Part shown: positions 6,597 through 10,839 of the stretch, piece after piece
How positions within the stretch are numbered: the first letter of the stretch is position 1
Layout: every line of letters begins with the position of its first letter
NCBI GenBank assembly: GCA_025359005.1
Contig: JANYHP010000568.1
Location: forward strand, 1-10,839
Length of the DNA: 10,839 nucleotides
From: Hyphomicrobiaceae bacterium
GTDB lineage: Bacteria > Pseudomonadota > Alphaproteobacteria > Rhizobiales > Hyphomicrobiaceae
Direction of reading: 5' to 3'
Translations under genes and position numbers: made by a program
Notes under the pieces: model-generated
What the model was told of the DNA's origin: nothing
What the model saw: the letters and a program-made list of their open reading frames with translations, nothing else
Database searches by the model: none

Positions 6597-7865
6597 TCAC
6601 CCCAACTCAACCGGCACGGTGAGAAACCCTCGAAACCGCACACGATTGCCGCGCACCGCCGCCCCGGCCAGCCGGTAGTTGGGAAACCGCTGCAGGAAGC
6701 GCAGGATCGCCACCCGCCCCTCCATGCGCGCAATCGACAGCCCGACACACACGTGCACGCCGGAGGCAAACGCAATGTGCTTGTTGTTGGCCCGCCCCAC
6801 ATCCAGCCGGTCCGGATCGGGAAACACCGCCGGATCGCGATTGGCCGCCGCGATCGCCACCGTCACGAACGTACCCGCGGGCAACGCGACGCCGCCGATC
6901 GCCGCCGGCCCCGTCGTCACCCGGTTGCCCAATTGGACGGGGCTGTCGTAGCGCAGGAATTCCTCCACCGCCGACTCTATAAGCGACGGATCAGCCAGCA
7001 GGCGTGCCCGCTCCTCCGGCCATTCAAGCAGGTTATAAAGCCCGTTGCCGATCAGGTTCGTCGTCGTCTCGTGGCCCGCATTGAGAATGAAGATGCAGTT
7101 CTGCAGCAGCTCGATTTCCGACAGCGTTTCTCCAGACTTCTCACCTTGAATGAGCCGCGTCAGCACGTCCCGCTCCGGATTGCCCGGCGCCCGCCGACGC
7201 TCCGCCACCAGCTCCCGCAGATAGTCCAGAAAATCGCGCACGGCGATTTCCCCCGTCTCCAGCATCTCAGGCGTCGGCTGTGGCTCCAGCGCACCGAGGA
7301 TCGCCAGCGACCAGTCGCGCAGCGGATCGCGCCGTTCGTGTGGGATCGCCAGCAGATTGCCGATTACCTCGATGGGCACGGACGCAGCCAGATCGGCAAT
7401 GATGTCGGCACGCCCCTTACCCGCCATGCGGTCGAGCAGGCCGTCCACCATCGCCACCATGCCCGGCTCCAGATCGGCCACCGCGCGCGGGTTCAGCGCG
7501 CCCGCTATGATCCGGCGCACCCGCGTATGCAACGGCGGATCGTTGAAGATCAGGCTCGTGGTGTGGTGCTGATAGAGCAACCCGTCGCCGAACTTCGGCA
7601 GGAACTCGATCTTTTTGTCCGATGAATAGAGCTTGGCATCCTTGTAGACCGTCATCAGGTCGGCGTGCCGCGTCAGCAGAACCCCGTCCGGCCCCGTCCG
7701 CCGCACCGGCGTTGCCTCCCGCAAGGCATGGAACGTCGGATAGGGGTCCTCGTAGAACGCCGGCGGCAAGTGCTTGAGATCGAACGTGGCGGCAACGCGA
7801 GCGGCTTCTTCCGGCGTAAAGCGCGCACGCGATCTGTGGCATGCATCTGGCGGCGAGCGATCCAT
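6597..7865 (-). CDS. Cytochrome P450
   Basis: This 422-residue soluble bacterial-type P450 monooxygenase has no membrane anchor. It shows all the hallmark motifs: the C-helix DPPLHTRVRR (109-118, His113 and Arg117 for heme propionates), the I-helix oxygen-activation motif LNAGHETTTN (261-270, acid-alcohol pair Glu266/Thr267), the ExxR motif in VEEFLRYDSPVQ (300-311, Glu302 and Arg305), and the heme-ligand loop FASGVHVCVG (366-375) with Cys373 as thiolate ligand. The second position of the heme loop is Ala instead of the commoner Gly, which is tolerated in the family. Start ATG 7865 follows GGAA at a reasonable distance. No ferredoxin or ferredoxin reductase gene is nearby, so electrons must come from partners elsewhere. 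The substrate cannot be told from the sequence: candidates are a fatty acid, terpenoid, alkane or xenobiotic. Confidence 0.96.
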   Translation of the reverse strand: MDRSPPDACHRSRARFTPEEAARVAATFDLKHLPPAFYEDPYPTFHALREATPVRRTGPDGVLLTRHADLMTVYKDAKLYSSDKKIEFLPKFGDGLLYQHHTTSLIFNDPPLHTRVRRIIAGALNPRAVADLEPGMVAMVDGLLDRMAGKGRADIIADLAASVPIEVIGNLLAIPHERRDPLRDWSLAILGALEPQPTPEMLETGEIAVRDFLDYLRELVAERRRAPGNPERDVLTRLIQGEKSGETLSEIELLQNCIFILNAGHETTTNLIGNGLYNLLEWPEERARLLADPSLIESAVEEFLRYDSPVQLGNRVTTGPAAIGGVALPAGTFVTVAIAAANRDPAVFPDPDRLDVGRANNKHIAFASGVHVCVGLSIARMEGRVAILRFLQRFPNYRLAGAAVRGNRVRFRGFLTVPVELG

Positions 7866-7900
7866 GGCGGTTCCATTGGTGACTGGGCGACAATCGCTGA

Positions 7901-8095
7901 GATCGCCAGAATGCGGCGCTGGCGGGGCGCCTGATCATCACCCGGCTCGACCGATTTGCACAAGCGGTCGTCGCGCTTCCTAATCCCGACAAATTGGACG
8001 GGCAAAAGTATCTGGAAAACGCCAGGACCCACAACCACACTTGGCTGGCACGCATGACAACCGAGACTGTTCGCCGGGCAGGAGCGCCGCGATGA
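7901..8095 (+). pseudogene. Possible decayed gene remnant, weak serine-recombinase resemblance
   Basis: A frame open from a stop at 7898 to TGA at 8093-8095 encodes 64 residues. It includes AALAGRLIITRLDRFAQA, which recalls the L-[IV]-[IV]-x-[RK]-L-D-R-[LF]-A-R-S segment of the catalytic domain of resolvases/invertases. What follows (LPNPDKLDGQKYLENARTHN and on) does not match that family, no ATG opens the frame before 8054, and the N-terminal catalytic Ser region is absent. Codon use (CCT, AAT, AAA, TTG, TAT, AGG, ACT) differs from the neighbouring genes. It may be a scrap of a lost mobile gene or a chance frame. I give it low weight. Confidence 0.15.
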
Positions 8096-8223
8096 GCGAT
8101 GTGCCTCATCGGACAAGCGGCGCAACGCCGCCGGCGATCATCCTCGGTCGCCCGTCGGGTCGCGCCCCACGGCCGCCCGCTGCGTCGCGCGGGATCGCGA
8201 TCAGGCGTGCTAGCCAAGTGTGA
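8092..8223 (+). CDS. Small hypothetical protein (43 residues)
   Basis: This short frame starts at an ATG preceded by a textbook AGGAG (8080-8084) with a 7-base spacer. Its ATG overlaps the TGA of the frame above (ATGA, 8092-8095), an arrangement typical of translationally coupled genes. The product is basic and rich in Arg, Pro, Ala and Ser, with no hydrophobic segment or recognisable domain (begins MSDVPHRTSG, ends RRASQV). It could be a genuine small protein, a residue of a longer gene, or coincidence in GC-rich DNA. I do not recognise it. Confidence 0.25.
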   Translation: MSDVPHRTSGATPPAIILGRPSGRAPRPPAASRGIAIRRASQV

Positions 8224-8299
8224 TTGTGGGTACTAGGTCCAATGCACGCGCGCGATTCGCGGGGTCTGCCGCCTTAGCGCCGCCGGAGACAGCTTCAAG

Positions 8300-8758
8300 A
8301 TGGCGGAAACACCCTATTCGGCCGGCGATGGCGAGGACTTGCCACGCACCGTGCGGCAACAGAAAGAAGCCCGCGCCCGCGACCAGATGGCGCGCGAGAT
8401 TCTCAATGCCCCCCGCCCCGCCGTGCAACGCGAAGCGGCACAGCCGTCCCCCCGCGCGCAGCCTCAGGCCGCAGCGCCGGCCGCCGCCCCGCTCGCCGCC
8501 GACTACAGCCGCGCGCAGGGCTATGCGCAGGACTATCCGGCCCCCGGCCGCGCGCCCCCCGGCGACGCACCGCCCGCCACAATCACTCGGCTCCAGGTGC
8601 CGTTCTGGCACATGGTCGGCTTCTTCCTCAAAGCAGCCCTAGCGGCGCTTCCAGCGATCCTACTGCTGACCGTGCTGCTGTGGGGCCTCGGCCAACTCGC
8701 CCAGACCTACCTGCCCTGGCTGGTCAAAATGCGCATCCTGATCACCTTTCCGGGGTAA
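8300..8758 (+). CDS. Small proline/alanine-rich protein with C-terminal membrane segment
   Basis: I recognise no functional family for this 152-residue protein. The N-terminus is charged (AGDGEDLPRTVRQQKEARAR, 8-27), with the motif E-D-L-P-R-T, and is predicted to be helical. Residues 38-95 are a low-complexity Pro/Ala/Gln linker with Tyr-Gly/Tyr-Ala repeats (DYSRAQGYAQDYP). Residues 103-135 form a strongly hydrophobic segment (PFWHMVGFFLKAALAALPAI then LLLTVLLWGL), long enough for one helix or a helical hairpin, followed by a short amphipathic tail. It is therefore likely a tail-anchored inner-membrane protein facing the cytoplasm. The start has GGAGA (8285-8289) 10 bases upstream, a little far. 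The 3' end overlaps the convergent NIPSNAP gene by 17 bases. From memory, similar short ED-L-P-R-T proteins occur in Hyphomicrobiales; this was not checked. Confidence 0.75.
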   Translation: MAETPYSAGDGEDLPRTVRQQKEARARDQMAREILNAPRPAVQREAAQPSPRAQPQAAAPAAAPLAADYSRAQGYAQDYPAPGRAPPGDAPPATITRLQVPFWHMVGFFLKAALAALPAILLLTVLLWGLGQLAQTYLPWLVKMRILITFPG

Positions 8759-9089
8759 CCACCGTCGGCATTGGCGCCGCCGCGGCCTCAACCTGACGCA
8801 GGAACGTGCGCTCCTCCGCAACGATGAAGCGACGCTCCTCCGCGAACGCAAAATTCGCGCGCCCCGCGACGTCCGCCTTGAGCCGTGCGCGATACCCCTC
8901 GTAGGCTGCCAGGCTGTCGAATGAAATCAATCCGAACGCCACGCGGTTGGTGCCTTCGTGCGGCATCCAATACCCCACCACCGTGCCGCCGCATGCCGGA
9001 ATGATCGTCAGCCACGCGCGCGCATACTGCTCGAATGCGTCGCGTTGGAACGGATCGATCTGATAGCGGATAAAAACGGTCAGCGTCAT
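8742..9089 (-). CDS. NIPSNAP-like (ferredoxin-like fold) protein
   Basis: This 115-residue protein begins MTLTVFIRYQIDPFQRDAFE, followed by QYARAWLTIIPACGGTVVGY and WMPHEGTNRVAFGLISFDSL. This is the alternation of strand, helix and strand seen in NIPSNAP/dimeric alpha-beta barrel proteins (PF07978 and relatives). The sequence W-x-x-x-I-P-x-x-G and the late A-Y-E-x-Y-R-x-x-L are typical. The biochemical role of bacterial members is unknown. They are small cytosolic proteins, probably homodimers. The chosen start at 9089 has AGGAG with a 5-base spacer; the frame runs open upstream but would pass through the regulatory region and lacks family similarity. It is divergent from the ArsR-type gene with 111 bases between them, which suggests it is the regulator's target. 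Its 3' end overlaps the gene at 8300-8758. Confidence 0.82.
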   Translation of the reverse strand: MTLTVFIRYQIDPFQRDAFEQYARAWLTIIPACGGTVVGYWMPHEGTNRVAFGLISFDSLAAYEGYRARLKADVAGRANFAFAEERRFIVAEERTFLRQVEAAAAPMPTVVTPER

Positions 9090-9147
9090 GGCAGCTCCTG
9101 CAAACACAGCTTTATGCAGCCCTCTCGTAGTCCCGCTGCCCGCGCCA

Positions 9148-9171
9148 ATGCTTCGGCGATCCCCGAAGCAT
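9148..9171. promoter_or_regulatory. Perfect inverted repeat, candidate operator of the ArsR-type regulator
   Basis: ATGCTTCGG (9148-9156) and CCGAAGCAT (9163-9171) are exact reverse complements around a 6-base centre (CGATCC), giving a 24-base two-fold symmetric site. It sits in the 111-base gap between the divergent NIPSNAP and ArsR-type genes, 30 bases before the regulator's ATG. Symmetric sites of about this size in such a position are what dimeric winged-helix ArsR regulators bind. There is no U-run on either side, so a terminator is unlikely. Confidence 0.55.
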
Positions 9172-9185
9172 GCCACGCTTCCTTG

Positions 9186-9194
9186 TGCTATTTT
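9186..9194 (+). promoter_or_regulatory. Extended -10 promoter element for the ArsR-type gene
   Basis: TGCTATTTT (TG, one base, then a -10-like TATTTT) lies so that transcription would start at or within a base or two of the ATG at 9201. No Shine-Dalgarno is visible before that ATG, so a leaderless mRNA is possible. The inverted repeat at 9148-9171 would cover the -35 side, consistent with autorepression. This is based on hexamer resemblance only. Confidence 0.3.
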
Positions 9195-9200
9195 CGCTCC

Positions 9201-9878
9201 ATGAAACACGGCCCCAGCATCGCACGCATCGGCGCCCTCGTCGGCGATCCCGCCCGCGCCAACATGCTCACAGCCCTCATGAGCGGGCAGGCGCTGACGG
9301 CCGGCGAACTCGCCATCGAAGCCGGCGTCGCCGCCAACACCGCCAGCGGCCATCTGGCGCAACTGCTCGATGGCGGGCTTTTGGCCGTCGAGAAGCAGGG
9401 CCGCCACCGTTACTTCCGCCTCGCCGGGCCCGACATCGCCGAGACCCTGGAAGCGCTGATGGATCTGGCGTCGCGCAACGGTGGACGCCGCACACGACCC
9501 GGCCCGAAAGACCCAGAATTACGCCGCGCACGCGTCTGCTACGACCATCTGGCCGGCGAGCAGGGCGTAGCGCTCATGGCGCGCATGACGGCGGGAAAAT
9601 TGCTCGCGCTCGGCGACGGCTCTATCGAAATGACGGCGCACGGCGAACGGCACTTCGCCGCATTCGGCATCGACGTCGCCGCGCTGAAATCAGCCAGCCG
9701 CCCGGTCTGCCGCTCTTGTCTCGATTGGAGCATGCGCCGTCCCCATCTGGCGGGTGGTCTTGGCGCCGCCCTGCTCACCCGCATTGTCCATCTCGGCTGG
9801 GCGCGGCGTCTACCCGCCAGCCGCATCGTCCGCTTCGTCCCATCCGGCGAAAAGGCTTTCGCCAAGTTGTTCGCCTGA
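9201..9878 (+). CDS. ArsR-type winged-helix transcriptional regulator with C-terminal cysteine-containing domain
   Basis: This 225-residue protein has two parts. Residues 8-75 are an ArsR/SmtB-like winged helix: IGALVGDPARANMLTALMSG (10-29), the ALTAGELAIEAGVAANTASG helix-turn-helix (31-50), the recognition helix HLAQLLDGGLL, and the wing VEKQGRHRYFRL (63-74). Residues 105-225 form a second domain with RVCYDHLAGEQGVAL (111-125) and RPVCRSCLDWSMRRPHLAGG (167-186), seen in a subgroup of longer ArsR proteins. The cysteines Cys113, Cys170 and Cys173 (a C-x2-C pair) could bind metal or sense thiol/oxidant; this is inference. The ATG at 9201 is chosen because the DNA-binding domain begins at once. 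It is divergent from the NIPSNAP gene, with a palindrome between, and so probably controls that gene and itself. Confidence 0.88.
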   Translation: MKHGPSIARIGALVGDPARANMLTALMSGQALTAGELAIEAGVAANTASGHLAQLLDGGLLAVEKQGRHRYFRLAGPDIAETLEALMDLASRNGGRRTRPGPKDPELRRARVCYDHLAGEQGVALMARMTAGKLLALGDGSIEMTAHGERHFAAFGIDVAALKSASRPVCRSCLDWSMRRPHLAGGLGAALLTRIVHLGWARRLPASRIVRFVPSGEKAFAKLFA

Positions 9879-9961
9879 TCCAGCACGCGCTCCACCGTCG
9901 GAGTAGCGCCGCAGCGGAATAGGATTTGGGGGCATGCGAGGCGAGTACCAACTCCGTTCCG

Positions 9962-10372
9962 TCAGCCGCGACCGGTCAGCCGATCGAGGCCCCGCCGCAG
10001 CGCGCCACCGATCCCGCCGCCCGCATCCCCGCTTACCGCGCGCCCCTGTTGCGCCGCCTGCCACAGCATCCCCGAGCGTGCGCCCGAACGGCAATAGGCC
10101 AGCACCGGCTGCGGCAACGCCTCGATCATCGCGAAGAATTCGATGGCTTCGGCTGCACCGAACCGCCCCGGCACCACAGGCAGGTAACGCGCTTCAAGGC
10201 CTGCCGCGCGCGCCGCCGCTTCGATGTCGGCATAAGCCGTCTGGTCACTGCCCTCGCCGTCCGGCCGATTGCAGATCACCGTACGAAAGCCGGCTGCCTT
10301 CAGCGCCGCGATATCGGCCACCCCGATCTGCGGCGCGACAGACAGCTGCTCAGTGAGTTTCTTGATCTGCAC
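9962..10372 (-). CDS. TIGR01244/DUF442 family rhodanese-like sulfur transferase (Blh N-domain type)
   Basis: This 136-residue protein shows the DUF442/TIGR01244 layout: QIKKLTEQLSVAPQIGVADI (2-21), the conserved TVICNRPDGE (31-40), EAAARAAGLEARYLPVVPGR (51-70), and the active-site loop AYCRSGARSGMLW (92-104), with Cys94 and the rhodanese-type C-R-x-G-x-R pattern (Arg99). Relatives are linked to sulfide/persulfide handling and form one domain of bifunctional Blh proteins. The start is GTG at 10372, because GGAG lies 7 bases upstream and the family N-terminus begins exactly there. The frame is open 43 codons further to an ATG at 10501, but that part is low-similarity and runs through the intergenic region. 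It lies downstream of the DUF2892 gene on the same strand, with 154 bases between. No metallo-beta-lactamase (persulfide dioxygenase) domain is present. Confidence 0.88.
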   Translation of the reverse strand: MQIKKLTEQLSVAPQIGVADIAALKAAGFRTVICNRPDGEGSDQTAYADIEAAARAAGLEARYLPVVPGRFGAAEAIEFFAMIEALPQPVLAYCRSGARSGMLWQAAQQGRAVSGDAGGGIGGALRRGLDRLTGRG

Positions 10373-10410
10373 GGTGCCGCTCCGGCGTTCTGGCCAAACT
10401 TTGTTCTCAA

Positions 10411-10424
10411 GCGACACTTGTCGC
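10411..10424. promoter_or_regulatory. Short perfect palindrome upstream of the TIGR01244 gene
   Basis: GCGACA-CT-TGTCGC is a 6-bp perfect inverted repeat with a 2-base centre, 39 bases upstream of the GTG start of the sulfur-transferase gene and within the 154-base gap after the DUF2892 gene. It could be an operator. A site of this length in GC-rich DNA may also occur by chance. Confidence 0.25.
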
Positions 10425-10526
10425 GCACCCCGGCTCGCTTCACTTGGACCAAACGCCGCAGCGCGCGGAAGCCAGCCCCACTTGGGCGGCCCCCGCGCCA
10501 TGCCACGTCAGTTACGCGCGCCCCCA

Positions 10527-10727
10527 TCACGCCTTGCGCGACGGTGCCGAGCAGGTGCTGAGCCCGAGCAGCGCATAGGGCGGGCACCAGCCGATGGCGG
10601 CCGTGCCGATCAGCACAAGACCGAGCCAGCCCCACGGCGTCTGCGGGCCGACGAACACCAAGCTGACCAGCGCCAGCCCCGCGACGATGCGGATGATGCG
10701 ATCGAGATTTCCAATATTGCGGACCAT
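10527..10727 (-). CDS. DUF2892 (YgaP-type) inner-membrane protein
   Basis: This 66-residue protein starts MVRNIGNLDRIIRIVAGLAL, with helix 1 (about 10-27), a turn GPQTPWGW (27-34), and helix 2 GLVLIGTAAIGWCPPYALLG (36-55). The N-[IVL]-G-x-x-D-R-x-x-R start, the P-W-G-W turn and the C-P-x-Y-x-L-L-G-x-x-T-C end are the signature of the DUF2892 two-helix membrane domain, known as the anchor of the rhodanese YgaP in E. coli. Cys48 and Cys59 flank the second helix end. The start at 10727 was chosen by this family N-terminus; GGATAA lies about 5 bases before it. The frame extends 29 codons upstream into the hairpin repeat and is not family-like. It precedes a rhodanese-like gene on the same strand. 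Confidence 0.88.
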   Translation of the reverse strand: MVRNIGNLDRIIRIVAGLALVSLVFVGPQTPWGWLGLVLIGTAAIGWCPPYALLGLSTCSAPSRKA

Positions 10728-10762
10728 GACGGTTATCCAGTGAGGGACAAAAAGCCTTCCCC

Positions 10763-10839
10763 CTAGTGTTCCGGCGCTGACATTTGCTTCCCTTCGCGGC
10801 ATGTTGGTGAGCAAATGTCAGCGCCATAAGGAACACTAG
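10763..10839. repeat. Long near-perfect inverted repeat (hairpin) at the window edge
   Basis: The left arm is CTAGTGTTCC (10763-10772) plus GGCGCTGACATTTGCT (10773-10788). The right arm is the exact reverse complement in two blocks, AGCAAATGTCAGCGCC (10810-10825) and GGAACACTAG (10830-10839), interrupted only by the 4 bases ATAA (10826-10829). The loop is 21 bases. The 26 paired bases and CTAG at both outer ends form a discrete 77-base unit in the 5' leader of the DUF2892 gene. The unit could be a miniature mobile element, a REP-like dispersed repeat, or an RNA/DNA regulatory structure. What lies right of it is outside the window. Confidence 0.85.

Larger units (their letters stand above)
7866..8299. 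other. 434-base region without a confident gene
   Basis: This lies between the P450 start (minus strand) and the small membrane-protein gene (plus strand), so it must contain both promoters. It holds two short plus-strand frames listed separately (7901-8095 and 8092-8223) whose reality is doubtful. Codon choice in the first is visibly less GC-biased than in the surrounding genes, which fits either decayed or non-coding DNA. I found no tRNA and no terminator-like hairpin with a U-run. Confidence 0.5.

Noticed and set aside
10773..10829. Sigma-54 promoter resemblance (TGGC ... TTTGCT) in the arms of the terminal hairpin
   Set aside because: The distance between GG and GC is 11 bases rather than the required 10, and the same sequence occurs in both arms as part of the inverted repeat.

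Overview
The window reads as chromosomal DNA of a GC-rich alphaproteobacterium, most likely a member of the Hyphomicrobiales. The evidence is strongly G/C-biased third codon positions, tightly packed genes, and families common in that group: the LPRT-containing small membrane protein, the TIGR01244 sulfur-transferase with a DUF2892 partner, and the NIPSNAP/ArsR pair. I cannot name a genus. No rRNA, tRNA, CRISPR array or intact insertion sequence was seen.

Layout. 2-106 (+) is the tail of a short-chain dehydrogenase. 120-773 (-) is purN, standing apart from any purM. 774-1230 is a 457-base gap containing a short AT-rich regulatory-looking stretch. 1231-5085 (+) is a three-gene surface or exopolysaccharide module: a GT4 glycosyltransferase, overlapped by a 610-residue fusion of a GT2 glycosyltransferase with a bacterial sugar transferase (phosphoglycosyl transferase), then a CpsD/BY-kinase-like ATPase whose P-loop lysine is replaced by valine. 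5217-6374 (-) is nagA. 6466-6515 is a structured intergenic repeat. 6597-7865 (-) is a cytochrome P450. 7866-8299 holds no convincing full gene, only two short coupled reading frames of doubtful status. 8300-8758 (+) is a small proline/alanine-rich protein with a C-terminal membrane helix. 8742-9089 (-) is a NIPSNAP-like protein, divergent from an ArsR-type regulator at 9201-9878 (+), with a perfect 9-bp inverted repeat between them. 9962-10372 (-) is a TIGR01244/DUF442 rhodanese-like protein, and 10527-10727 (-) a DUF2892 membrane protein. The window ends in a long near-perfect hairpin repeat (10763-10839).

How the parts may work together. The fusion protein could load a sugar-phosphate onto the lipid carrier and add a second sugar in one polypeptide. 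The GT4 enzyme would extend it. The CpsD-like protein would sit in the export or chain-length control layer, possibly without kinase activity. No flippase, polymerase, Wza or Wzc/GumC partner is visible, so the pathway must be completed elsewhere. The NIPSNAP/ArsR pair looks like a self-contained regulator/target unit with its operator. The DUF442 and DUF2892 genes resemble the two halves of the E. coli YgaP type (rhodanese plus membrane anchor) encoded separately.

The most unusual items are the GT2-phosphoglycosyl transferase fusion, the lysine-less P-loop of its neighbour, and the 26-bp-stem hairpin at the right edge. None of these was tested by any search. All family assignments are by motif recognition.
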